DNA of 64,000 nucleotides from Marinifilum breve (GTDB taxonomy: Bacteria > Bacteroidota > Bacteroidia > Bacteroidales > Marinifilaceae). Made by a program: the position numbers and the translations under genes. The stretch covers positions 62,001 through 126,000 of the forward strand of contig NZ_QFLI01000014.1 of assembly GCF_003202155.1 (NCBI RefSeq), read 5' to 3'. Below, in pieces: positions 36,948 through 44,070 of the stretch; position 1 is the first letter of the stretch, and every line of letters starts with the position of its first letter. The notes under the pieces were generated by a model that was not told the DNA's origin, searched no databases, and worked only from the letters and a program-made list of their open reading frames with translations.

Positions 36948-37095
36948 TTTTAGCCATTAAGATTGGTATTTAGAAAAAAGTATTATCTTTAGTAAGGTCT
37001 AATTTCTTGATCTGCAATTAGCTTGTTAGAAAGTTTAATCATTCATAAATTAGAATGTAAGCTAATAGCTAAATACTAAAAGCCAATAGCTAAAA
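36948..37095. repeat. Imperfect inverted-repeat element between pyrH and frr
   Basis: A left arm (36948-36973, TTTTAGCCATT...GTATTTAG) is largely complementary to a right arm (37069-37095, CTAAATAC...AATAGCTAAAA) around ~95 neutral bases. No ORF is present. It resembles a small non-autonomous element or an mRNA hairpin. Confidence 0.5.
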
Positions 37096-37100
37096 ATTTA

Positions 37101-37108
37101 TATTTTTG
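37101..37108 (+). promoter_or_regulatory. Candidate -7 box of frr
   Basis: TATTTTTG matches TAnnTTTG, 46 bases before the frr start. No clear -33 TTG is present because the expected place falls in the repeat arm. Confidence 0.45.
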
Positions 37109-37153
37109 TAGACACATACATTGATCAATAATTACAATTAAAATCTTTCTCCT

Positions 37154-37717
37154 ATGACCGAAGAAGTTCAAATGTATCTGGATGATGCAAAGGAAAAGAT
37201 GGAATCTGCAGTAGACCATCTTGAAAAAGAATTACTTAAAATTCGTGCAGGAAAAGCTAGTCCTAGCATGTTAAATGGTGTTATGGTTGACTACTATGGA
37301 AGCATGACTCCTTTAGCTCAGGTTGCTAACGTAAGTGTTCCTGATCCTAGAACAATTGCTGTTCAACCTTGGGAAAAAACCATGATTTCTCCTATCGAAA
37401 AAGCAATTCTAAATGCAAATTTAGGTTTCAACCCTGATAATAACGGTGAAATTATCCGTATTAATATTCCTGCTTTAACTGAGGAACGTCGTGGTGACTT
37501 GGTAAAACAATCGAAAGCAGAGTGTGAAAATGCTAAAGTAAGTATTCGTAACGCTCGCCGCGACACCAACGTAGAGCTGAAAAAATTGATTAAAGAAGGA
37601 TTATCTGAAGATCTTGAAAAAGATGCTGAAGCAGAAGTGCAAAACATGACCGATAGCTACGGTAAAAAAATTGACGCTATGCTTGCAGAAAAAGAGAAAG
37701 ATATAATGACCATATAA
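37154..37717 (+). CDS. frr: Ribosome recycling factor
   Basis: Splits post-termination ribosomes together with EF-G. The 187-residue length and motifs I-R-A-G-K-A-S-P-S-M-L, V-P-D-P-R-T-I-A-V-Q-P-W and L-T-E-E-R-R-G-D-L-V-K are diagnostic. The C-terminal half is the expected three-helix bundle. A terminator follows. Confidence 0.98.
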   Translation: MTEEVQMYLDDAKEKMESAVDHLEKELLKIRAGKASPSMLNGVMVDYYGSMTPLAQVANVSVPDPRTIAVQPWEKTMISPIEKAILNANLGFNPDNNGEIIRINIPALTEERRGDLVKQSKAECENAKVSIRNARRDTNVELKKLIKEGLSEDLEKDAEAEVQNMTDSYGKKIDAMLAEKEKDIMTI

Positions 37718-37724
37718 TAGAGAG

Positions 37725-37752
37725 AAAGCTGCCAATTGGCAGCTTTTTTTTT
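37725..37752 (+). terminator. Terminator after frr
   Basis: The perfect palindrome AAGCTGCCAATTGGCAGCTT (37726-37745) is followed by a T run. Confidence 0.9.
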
Positions 37753-37789
37753 ATTTTAAATAACAATATTAAGATATTAATAATCGTTA

Positions 37790-37972
37790 TTATTTTATCG
37801 TATTTTTCTTTTTTTCTCTAGTGAATAATACAATAAGTCCAATCACATCGAAAAATGATCCTATATAAATCAAAATTTTATATAAGTCATTTACTGGAGA
37901 AATAGCAATGATAGCCGAAAATTTCAACATAAAACCAATCAGGAATATTAATACTAAATATTGTTTTTTCAT
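37790..37972 (-). CDS. Small two-helix membrane protein
   Basis: A 60-residue protein with two hydrophobic segments (~5-24 and ~32-51) joined by a short polar loop, and a lysine-rich C-terminus (R-E-K-K-K-N). It superficially resembles the N-terminal membrane part of GldL-like proteins, but it is too short to assign. It lies 25 bases downstream of the lipoprotein gene at 37998-38552 on the same strand, suggesting co-transcription. The function is unknown. Confidence 0.6.
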   Translation of the reverse strand: MKKQYLVLIFLIGFMLKFSAIIAISPVNDLYKILIYIGSFFDVIGLIVLFTREKKKNTIK

Positions 37973-37997
37973 AATTTGTTATTTTGTAATTATAATT

Positions 37998-38552
37998 TTA
38001 TATACAAGATACTGCACATGCAGATAAAATAGATGCTGCACCTCCAGGAACTAAAGCACCTGCTTTACCCCAAAGTGTATCCATTACATCATCCCAAGCA
38101 CGATCAACACAATCTGCAAATGATTCACCTTCCAGTCTGTAGAATTTAACATTTGTTGGATCATGTTCCTTAATAGCATAGTTAATAACTTGCCCTTCTT
38201 CATCATAAATAATTTCAAAATCTTTTTTTGCTTTCAGGTTATTCTCTCCATCATAAAGAACAATTGTATATTTTTCTTCTTCACGTGGGATTATATATGC
38301 TTTTCCACCATCTTCGTAATTAAGCACATACACATACTCTTCTTCTGTTGATTTAGTTTTATCTGGAAATTCTATAAAATCTGATGGGTTGATCAACTCA
38401 TTGTCAATAGAATTAATACCAAACTTATCCTTTAATAATAGAGTTCCTTCTGTATCTTGTTCCTCTTTTGATATATTTTGATCATTATCACAAGAATAAC
38501 TAATACCGCTAAGGATAGCCAAAACTAATCCTATAAAAAATATTTTTTTCAT
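37998..38552 (-). CDS. Hypothetical lipoprotein with a Gly/Ala/Cys-rich C-terminus
   Basis: A 184-residue protein with a lipoprotein-type signal (G-I-S-Y-S-C, C21). The mature part is acidic and beta-rich (Y-V-Y-V-L-N-Y-E-D, Y-T-I-V-L-Y-D-G). The last ~40 residues differ: an amphipathic helix with D-C-V-D-R-A-W-D-D-V-M-D-T-L-W, then small residues ending A-C-A-V-S-C-I. This tail recalls class II bacteriocin-like or membrane-inserting segments, but no maturation genes are nearby. No family is recognised. Confidence 0.7.
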   Translation of the reverse strand: MKKIFFIGLVLAILSGISYSCDNDQNISKEEQDTEGTLLLKDKFGINSIDNELINPSDFIEFPDKTKSTEEEYVYVLNYEDGGKAYIIPREEEKYTIVLYDGENNLKAKKDFEIIYDEEGQVINYAIKEHDPTNVKFYRLEGESFADCVDRAWDDVMDTLWGKAGALVPGGAASILSACAVSCI

Positions 38553-38830
38553 TTTAAATTTTTGTTAATAAAGCAAGTTTCCTTACTTTGCAATGTTATA
38601 TTTAATTATGCACAGTGCATTTGTTCTTTCGCATAAGCATTTGTACTGTGCGCTTTTACTGCTTCAACTGACAGTACAGTCCCATTTTTTTTTAGAGATG
38701 GCTCCCATTTTAAGAACACTTCTTAAGTCTCTTAATCAATTCTCTTTAAACTATTGCCTTTTACCCAACCTCCTTTCTTTTTCTAATAAAAAACACTCTT
38801 CATTTTCACTCTAAGCCTTTATTATACAGA

Positions 38831-38950
38831 TTTAGACCTTAATACAGGAATATCTAAACCTTTTTACAAAAAGGTCTTGACTTTATTTTTTTAGGTCTAG
38901 ACTTTTTTAAATAAAGTCTAGACTATTTTCAAAAAAATACTTGATCTTAT
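38831..38950. repeat. Degenerate 21-22-nt tandem array centred on TCTAGAC, downstream of the HU gene
   Basis: TCTAGAC-like words start at 38831 (TTTAGAC), 38853 (TCTAAAC), 38875 (TCTTGAC), 38896 and 38917 (TCTAGAC), with a sixth degenerate copy at about 38938. The spacings are 22, 22, 21, 21 and 21 bases. The units are A/T rich between anchors and the core AGTCTAGACT is palindromic. The last copy reaches the stop codon of the HU gene. Confidence 0.8.
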
Positions 38951-39364
38951 TTATTCGCTTACCACTTCATTTTCGTGTATAGTGGCAATTTTCTCGAATT
39001 TAGCACTTGCCAATTCATCTTTAAACAATATTCCTGGGCGGAATTTTACTTTTACTCCATCAATATGGCTGGCGTTTAAATCATCTTCCTTTTCTACGCC
39101 TTCGCTCTTGGCAATTAATCCCATATTACCAAACTCACCCAGATCTACTGTATAACCATCGAGCAAGGTTTTGGGAACAATTTGAAGGAAGCCTTCAATT
39201 ACAGACATGATGTCCATTTGATTTAAACTGGAACGATCAGCAATTTCTTCAGCAATAAAACGAATGTTTCTTTTGCCTTTAGCATTAATTGAAGCATAAT
39301 ACTTAGCCGGAGCTTGTCGGTCTCTTGGGTTTTTACGACCTACTGGTTTAAAATTAATACTCAT
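38951..39364 (-). CDS. HU-family DNA-binding protein
   Basis: A 137-residue nucleoid-type protein of the Bacteroidota HU/IHF variety, without a signal peptide. The basic N-terminus (K-P-V-G-R-K-N-P-R-D-R) leads to the helical dimerisation part (I-A-E-E-I-A-D-R-S-S-L-N-Q-M-D-I-M-S-V-I) and the beta-arm region (V-D-L-G-E-F-G-N-M, then V-K-V-K-F-R-P-G). It is longer than E. coli HU by ~45 residues, with an acidic C-terminal tail. No terminator is evident; instead degenerate 21-22-nt arrays flank the gene on both sides and may be its binding sites, which is inference. Confidence 0.88.
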   Translation of the reverse strand: MSINFKPVGRKNPRDRQAPAKYYASINAKGKRNIRFIAEEIADRSSLNQMDIMSVIEGFLQIVPKTLLDGYTVDLGEFGNMGLIAKSEGVEKEDDLNASHIDGVKVKFRPGILFKDELASAKFEKIATIHENEVVSE

Positions 39365-39477
39365 TTCCTAGGGGTTTTAGGGTTAATATTGAATTGAGTT
39401 ATAATTATTTTTTATTAATCGTAATCGAATTTAATTGTTTTTTTTTATTAACACAAAATTTTTATTTCAACATTTCA

Positions 39478-39561
39478 CAAATACGTATTTTCAATTTATA
39501 ATCACGTCATTTGAGTTTCTAATCAGGTATTTTTATTCTTTAATCAAACCTATCAAGTGAT
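39478..39561. repeat. Degenerate 21-nt tandem array upstream of the HU gene
   Basis: TAATCA words start at 39499, 39520 and 39541, exactly 21 bases apart. A diverged copy at 39478 keeps ACGT and TTT at matching positions. The unit sequence differs from the array on the other side of the HU gene, but the period is the same. Confidence 0.65.
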
Positions 39562-39678
39562 CGTCTGATGTAATTAATTCTCTATTTTATTTTACTTATT
39601 TTTCAAATATTCTCACCTTACTTTTCCCATACTTAATAAATAGGCAGAAGAAAAAATCATATCTTATTAAAAAAACAA

Positions 39679-39707
39679 AACCCATGAAAAACAAATTCTC
39701 ATGGGTT
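39679..39707 (-). terminator. Terminator of the BlaR1/BlaI operon
   Basis: AACCCATGA (39679-39687) pairs with TCATGGGTT (39699-39707). The A run to the left gives T residues on the minus strand. Confidence 0.82.
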
Positions 39708-39737
39708 AACATTGTACTTTAAATGTATGTTATAATA

Positions 39738-41021
39738 CTACTGCAAATTAAAACTAAACCTAAATGCAAGTTTCTGTCCCAACCAATTCTGATTGGTCAA
39801 TTGTGGTAAAGATTTCAGAACCCTTATCGTCTCTTTTTCCAAACTCTTTAGACCTACCTGAGCATTAATTTGAGTAGCACCAGAAGTTTTATAGGCTGTA
39901 ATTACAACCTCATCAATTTTCACCCAATTATCCTGTCTTTTCTGAGCTATTTTAACCTCTTTTACTTGCCCATTTTTATCTACCGTAACTTGAGCTACTA
40001 TGTCAGCTTGTAAATTACTCTCTTGAGCTTTTACAGGATACTTCACATTTCTGGCAATATATTTCTGCAAATCCAACATGTTTGCGATTGTCTGTTCTGC
40101 TTTCTTTTCCACCTTTACTTCTTCATCCTGCTTAGGATTTGTAAATGCCAACAGGCTAAAAGTCAATATAGGCAATAAGAGTAATCCTTTTAATCTATGT
40201 ATCGTTCTATTTTTATCTGATTTGTTCATCATGATTATCCTTTTTTTAGTAAGACTTTGATTGTAATTGTGAACCAAATGATTTTGTCCTTGCCCACGTA
40301 CAATATTGAGTAAGGAGTATTGATAATCTTTCGGATCTGACAGATTCTTTAACATGATGTTGTCAACACAAAATTCATGATTATTGGCAATTAAATTTCG
40401 TAACCACCATGCAAATGGATTCCACCATTGAAAGATTAGCATACATTCAACTAAAGTAAGATCGATAGAGTGCCATCCGGCGCAATGCGTTCTTTCATGT
40501 TCTAAAATAAGTTGACTCTCTTTGCTTTTTTCCAATTCTTTTGGAATAAAAATGGTTCTGAAAAAAGAAAAAGGACCAAGCTTTGAGTCTGGCAGAACTG
40601 CTAGCGAAAATCCTTTATAGGATTTACATTCTGCACTCTTTTTTAAACTTAAAATAGATGCATAGCCGTAAAAAAGTCTGATTAAGAATACAACACTAAT
40701 CAACCCATACAGCACAATGCCTAATGACTCTATCGAGAAAGAAAAGTGATTTGTTGCCTGAACTGTATTCGTATTCATTTGACCGACCGATACAAAAGTA
40801 TGTACAGGTACGATAGCACCCATATCAGTAAACAACATCTTTTTCATCCAAACAGGCATGGTAATTAATGGCACTATCCATGGTAATAAAAGGCTACCAA
40901 CCAGCCATAACCTATTACGCTTAAAAAAGCTGTCATTCGACAATACGAGCACATACAAAAGAACTGATACTGCCAGTACAATTCCTCCTTTAATTTGATA
41001 TTCCCAAAACATTTCGACCAT
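39738..41021 (-). CDS. M56 (BlaR1/MecR1-type) membrane peptidase with a TonB-like C-terminus
   Basis: A 427-residue sensor-protease. Four N-terminal transmembrane helices surround a cytosolic zinc-protease domain with the motif L-E-H-E-R-T-H (HExxH) near residues 174-179, as in BlaR1. After a further membrane segment (~290-305), the periplasmic part is not a beta-lactam-binding domain but a TonB C-terminal-like domain (Y-I-A-R-N-V-K-Y-P, then A-Q-V-T-V-D-K-N-G-Q-V-K-E-V). It contains a D-E-V-V-I-T-A-Y segment resembling receptor plug sequence. It pairs with the BlaI-type repressor 3 bases upstream. The signal is probably envelope-related rather than an antibiotic. Confidence 0.88.
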   Translation of the reverse strand: MVEMFWEYQIKGGIVLAVSVLLYVLVLSNDSFFKRNRLWLVGSLLLPWIVPLITMPVWMKKMLFTDMGAIVPVHTFVSVGQMNTNTVQATNHFSFSIESLGIVLYGLISVVFLIRLFYGYASILSLKKSAECKSYKGFSLAVLPDSKLGPFSFFRTIFIPKELEKSKESQLILEHERTHCAGWHSIDLTLVECMLIFQWWNPFAWWLRNLIANNHEFCVDNIMLKNLSDPKDYQYSLLNIVRGQGQNHLVHNYNQSLTKKRIIMMNKSDKNRTIHRLKGLLLLPILTFSLLAFTNPKQDEEVKVEKKAEQTIANMLDLQKYIARNVKYPVKAQESNLQADIVAQVTVDKNGQVKEVKIAQKRQDNWVKIDEVVITAYKTSGATQINAQVGLKSLEKETIRVLKSLPQLTNQNWLGQKLAFRFSFNLQ

Positions 41022-41024
41022 AGT

Positions 41025-41399
41025 TTACTCCTTTTCTTCTTTTTTTTCAATCAGATCAATGAGTTCCTTAAGATCATCAACATTTAGTTTTTCTTCCTTC
41101 ACAAAAAATGAAACCACACTTTTGTAGGAAGATTCAAAATAATCCGATACTACATTTTTAATGAATAGCTTCCGATACTCCTCTCTTGTTATTACCGGAT
41201 AATATTCATGTGTATTACCATAGGAATTATGAGATACGAATCCTTTTTCCTCTAATCCGCGAATAAGAGTACTAAAAGTATTGTAGTGTGGTTTAGGTTC
41301 CGAATGTTGTTTTAGCAAGTCTTTCACAAAACCTTTACCTGCATTCCACAATATCTTCATTACATCTTCTTCCCGTTTCGTTAATCGTTTTGTATGCAT
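41025..41399 (-). CDS. BlaI/MecI/CopY-family repressor
   Basis: A 124-residue winged-helix repressor (penicillinase-repressor family). The DNA-binding N-terminus is typical: L-T-K-R-E-E-D-V-M-K-I-L-W, then Y-N-T-F-S-T-L-I-R-G-L-E-E-K-G-F and the wing Y-G-N-T-H-E-Y-Y-P. The C-terminus is the dimerisation helix region. It is the first gene of the BlaI/BlaR1 operon. The model is that the M56 partner triggers its cleavage and derepression. An 11-bp inverted repeat ~85 bases upstream is the best operator candidate. Confidence 0.93.
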   Translation of the reverse strand: MHTKRLTKREEDVMKILWNAGKGFVKDLLKQHSEPKPHYNTFSTLIRGLEEKGFVSHNSYGNTHEYYPVITREEYRKLFIKNVVSDYFESSYKSVVSFFVKEEKLNVDDLKELIDLIEKKEEKE

Positions 41400-41481
41400 T
41401 TAAATTACCCTTTTTATATACCATGAATAATGTTGACAATTCAAATGTAACTATTTTTTTCGTTTCATCAACTGCTTTCCT

Positions 41482-41513
41482 CGTTCTTTAACTATTTTTC
41501 TCGTTAAAGAACG
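41482..41513. promoter_or_regulatory. Candidate operator of the BlaI/BlaR1 operon
   Basis: A perfect 11-bp inverted repeat, CGTTCTTTAAC (41482-41492) and GTTAAAGAACG (41503-41513), has a 10-base spacer. Centre-to-centre spacing of the arms is 21 bases, two helical turns. It differs from the classical TACAnnTGTA box. Confidence 0.6.
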
Positions 41514-41569
41514 TGTTTTCTAGTTGCGATAGTGTAAAATTGTTTAAACATTAAATTATGAATACAAAA

Positions 41570-41600
41570 AAAGTCCAAGAGATCTTATCCCTTGGACTTT
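41570..41600 (-). terminator. Terminator of the BtpA-like gene
   Basis: AAAGTCCAAG (41570-41579) pairs with CTTGGACTTT (41591-41600). The A run on the left reads as T on the minus strand. Confidence 0.85.
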
Positions 41601-41628
41601 TACAATTCTATTATTAATTACTGAACGT

Positions 41629-42417
41629 CTACTTTCTAAGTTGCTTCACCTTCTCCACAAATATCTTTAAACGATCTTTCGATATTGAATTCTTCCAAAA
41701 ACCATTTTCTTTAAAATGTGAGCCAACAATAAAGCCCGCAGCATAATTCCAATATTCTTCCAAATTCTCAGCAGTAATCCCCGATCCTATCAATACCGGA
41801 ATTTGAACCTTATCTTTCAAGCTTTTTAACTCGTGAAGATAAACTGCTTTCCCTGTTGAAGAACCAGTTACAATTAACCCATCACTCAAGAAAAATTCAG
41901 CAGCTTTTGCGGTTTCATCAATGTCAACATCGGAAGTAAGGGCATGCGAGCTGTGTTTCTTTTTTATATCGGTAAAGATCTTCACATCTTCGGCACCAAT
42001 TGCTTTACGGTATCTCAACAACTCACCAGCGCAAGAATCGATATAACCTTCATCTGCCACATGTCCGAACACAAAACCTTCTGCTCGCATAAACTGAAAA
42101 TTTGCAGCCTTGGCCACGGCTAAAGCTTCTTTATTGGCTCCGGCCAATATTTGTATGCCCAAAGGTAAATTAACCGCTTCTCGAATGGCTTTGGCCACTA
42201 CCGCCATGCTTGCAGTAATTTCTGGTCCAACTGCTCCTTTAAGGTAAGGAACATCATGCATGTTCTCAATCATGATAGCATCCAGGCCAACTTCTTCATA
42301 GGTTTTAGCCTCCTGAACTGCAATTTCACAAATTTCCTCTATACTGTGCTTATTATTGGGTGTTCCTGGCAAGGCTTGCACGTGCACCATGCCGATGATT
42401 GTTTTATTTAGTTGCAT
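41629..42417 (-). CDS. BtpA/SgcQ-family TIM-barrel protein
   Basis: A 262-residue cytoplasmic protein of the BtpA family, named after a cyanobacterial photosystem I factor but widespread in non-photosynthetic bacteria. Motifs include I-G-M-V-H-V-Q-A-L-P-G-T-P, D-A-I-M-I-E-N-M-H-D-V-P-Y, G-I-Q-I-L-A-G-A-N and V-L-I-G-S-G-I-T-A-E-N, a phosphate-binding-like loop. The ATG at 42417 is preferred; the upstream TTG at 42435 falls in the terminal repeat of the S23 unit. The function outside photosynthesis is unknown. Confidence 0.9.
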   Translation of the reverse strand: MQLNKTIIGMVHVQALPGTPNNKHSIEEICEIAVQEAKTYEEVGLDAIMIENMHDVPYLKGAVGPEITASMAVVAKAIREAVNLPLGIQILAGANKEALAVAKAANFQFMRAEGFVFGHVADEGYIDSCAGELLRYRKAIGAEDVKIFTDIKKKHSSHALTSDVDIDETAKAAEFFLSDGLIVTGSSTGKAVYLHELKSLKDKVQIPVLIGSGITAENLEEYWNYAAGFIVGSHFKENGFWKNSISKDRLKIFVEKVKQLRK

Positions 42418-42427
42418 ATCTTTTAAA

Positions 42428-42905
42428 AGTTGCAAGCTTTAAGCTGCAAGTTACAAGAAACTTAGCACTTGCATAAAGCTCTATTTATGAACCCTACTTA
42501 ATTAATTTACTCATTAATCCCTGAAGAATTTTTTGAACCTCACAAGTTCGCTCAACTATAAGCGTTAGTTCTTTATCGATCAATTCCAACTCTCTTATTA
42601 ATAACAATTGAGTTTCTAGTTCAAAAGAAGAACCTAAAGCTATTTCCAAAAATCTTTTAAAATCCTTAGCTGAATGCCTACTACTTCCCTCGGCTATATT
42701 ACTAGGAATTGAAATAGCAGCCCGAGTAATTTGACTAATAAGTCCATACTTTTCTTCTTGTGGTAATAGTTTTGAAAGAAGATAAATATCCTTTACCAGA
42801 GCCATACTTTTTTGCCAAACAATCAACTTTTTAAAATCTTTCATTTTACCTTATTTAGTATCTCGTTTTTAAACACTTGAAACTTGTGACTTGAATCTTG
42901 CAACT
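42428..42905. mobile_element. 478-bp unit with 30-bp imperfect inverted ends carrying an S23 gene
   Basis: The left end AGTTGCAAG... (42428-42457) matches the reverse complement of the right end (42876-42905) at 24 of 30 positions. Each end is built from CAAG words spaced 6-8 bases. The only gene inside is the S23-type four-helix bundle. The right end abuts the stop codon of the OmpA-like gene (42906-42908), and the left end lies 10 bases from the BtpA start. No transposase or target duplication is seen, so a non-autonomous or IVS-like element is the working reading. Confidence 0.6.
42494..42844 (-). CDS. Four-helix bundle protein, S23/23S-rRNA intervening-sequence type
   Basis: A 116-residue helical protein of the S23 family (TIGR02436-like), originally found inside intervening sequences of 23S rRNA. 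Diagnostic segments are F-K-K-L-I-V-W-Q-K-S-M-A-L, L-I-S-Q-I-T-R-A-A-I-S-I-P-S-N-I-A-E-G-S and F-L-E-I-A-L-G-S. Related Avd proteins work with diversity-generating reverse transcriptases, but no such gene is here. It is the sole gene in the inverted-repeat unit 42428-42905. The function is unknown; nucleic-acid binding is assumed for the fold. Confidence 0.92.
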   Translation of the reverse strand: MKDFKKLIVWQKSMALVKDIYLLSKLLPQEEKYGLISQITRAAISIPSNIAEGSSRHSAKDFKRFLEIALGSSFELETQLLLIRELELIDKELTLIVERTCEVQKILQGLMSKLIK

Positions 42906-43916
42906 CTAATTACTCTCCAAAATCTGAAACAACTCATCCAGCTTAGGAGTCAAGATAATTTCCGTTCTTCGATTTTTACTTCGACCTGTCGAGGTTGAAT
43001 TGGTCTCAACCGGAACATACTTGCTACGACCTGCAACCGTTAATCGTTTTGGAGCCACGCCTTTATTCTTAATAATGATCCTTACAATTGAAGTTGCTCT
43101 TTTTACACTTAAATCCCAGTTATCTTTTAAAACACCGCTTCCATTATAAGGTACATTGTCGGTATGTCCTTCAATCATTACATTGATATCCTTATTTTGA
43201 GCCAATACTTTCGACAATTGACCCAATGCCTGAACTCCGCGCTGGTCGACAGTATAAGACCCAGATCTAAACAATAGTTTCTCATCCATAGAAACATATA
43301 CCTTTCCATTTTTCGTACTAATTGACAAGCCATTACCTTCAAAACCGGTCAATGCGCTCATCACTTTATCTTTCAGAGCTTTTACTGCCTCATCTTTTCT
43401 TCTTAACGCTGATTCAAGCTCTCTAAGCTTTTGATCTCTTTTTCCCAATTCTGCCTGTAATGCATCCAACTTTCTCTTTCTTGCATCCATTTGCTTTTCA
43501 AGAGCCAAAACCTCATCTTCTCTCAGTTGTAAATCGTTTTGAGCTTTACGGATTTGTTCAAGTAAAGCCTTTGTTTCACGAGCATTTCCAGCCTGCATTC
43601 CTGCCAATTGATCCATAAGATCACGATTGCTTCGTTCTGCTCGGCTTAACCTTTCTCGCGCCGATTGTAATCTTCTGGATAAAGCAACAGTATCGGTAAG
43701 AATATTGTCATACTTCCCTTTTAAAACATCCAGTTTTCCTTTCAACTCGTTATTACTTTCGCTCAATTCAAGGTTTTTTTCTTTCTGCATTTCAAGTTCT
43801 TCCAAACAATTTGCCTGTTTATTTTGTAATTCTTGAAACTGACGGGTTGGAACACATGAAAAAAGACTTATCGCTAACAATAAAGCGATTATTGATGGGC
43901 TTAATTTTTTAATCAT
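42906..43916 (-). CDS. OmpA-family lipoprotein with coiled coil
   Basis: A 336-residue envelope protein. The start at 43916 (M-I-K-K-L-S-P-S) gives a lipoprotein signal with C21 (I-S-L-F-S-C); the frame continues upstream to 43964 without signal features. Residues ~30-205 are a long coiled coil with leucine heptads. The C-terminal OmpA domain (~225-330) binds peptidoglycan, with M-I-E-G-H-T-D-N-V-P-Y and K-N-R-R-T-E-I-I-L. It probably links the outer membrane to the wall. The stop codon touches the inverted repeat of the S23 unit. Confidence 0.93.
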   Translation of the reverse strand: MIKKLSPSIIALLLAISLFSCVPTRQFQELQNKQANCLEELEMQKEKNLELSESNNELKGKLDVLKGKYDNILTDTVALSRRLQSARERLSRAERSNRDLMDQLAGMQAGNARETKALLEQIRKAQNDLQLREDEVLALEKQMDARKRKLDALQAELGKRDQKLRELESALRRKDEAVKALKDKVMSALTGFEGNGLSISTKNGKVYVSMDEKLLFRSGSYTVDQRGVQALGQLSKVLAQNKDINVMIEGHTDNVPYNGSGVLKDNWDLSVKRATSIVRIIIKNKGVAPKRLTVAGRSKYVPVETNSTSTGRSKNRRTEIILTPKLDELFQILESN

Positions 43917-44070
43917 TTTAAATAATACTTTTATTAGTAATGGAACTTTCACGTAGATTAACAAATATAAGAATACAGGGTTTTAAACACGAATACCTTG
44001 CCAACATTACTTGTTAATTATTTATTATCTTCGTGCAATATTTTAAACGACAAAAGGGGGAAATTCGTAC

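Larger units (their letters stand above)
39365..39737. other. Gene-free region upstream of the HU gene
   Basis: About 370 very AT-rich bases. They hold the 21-nt array (39478-39561) and the terminator of the BlaR1-like gene (39679-39707). No ORF is credible. The HU promoter should lie between 39365 and 39480, but no clean TAnnTTTG is evident. Confidence 0.5.

Noticed and set aside
38593-38814. 73-codon plus-strand ORF
   Set aside because: It is hydrophobic and compositionally odd, has no ribosome-binding site, and lies in the AT-rich gap between the lipoprotein gene and the array; chance is likely.
39738-41399. Beta-lactam resistance regulatory pair
   Set aside because: The sensor lacks a penicillin-binding domain and no beta-lactamase or mecA-like gene is nearby, so antibiotic sensing is not supported.
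42428-42905. Diversity-generating retroelement (S23 proteins resemble Avd)
   Set aside because: No reverse transcriptase, template repeat or variable target gene is visible in the window.
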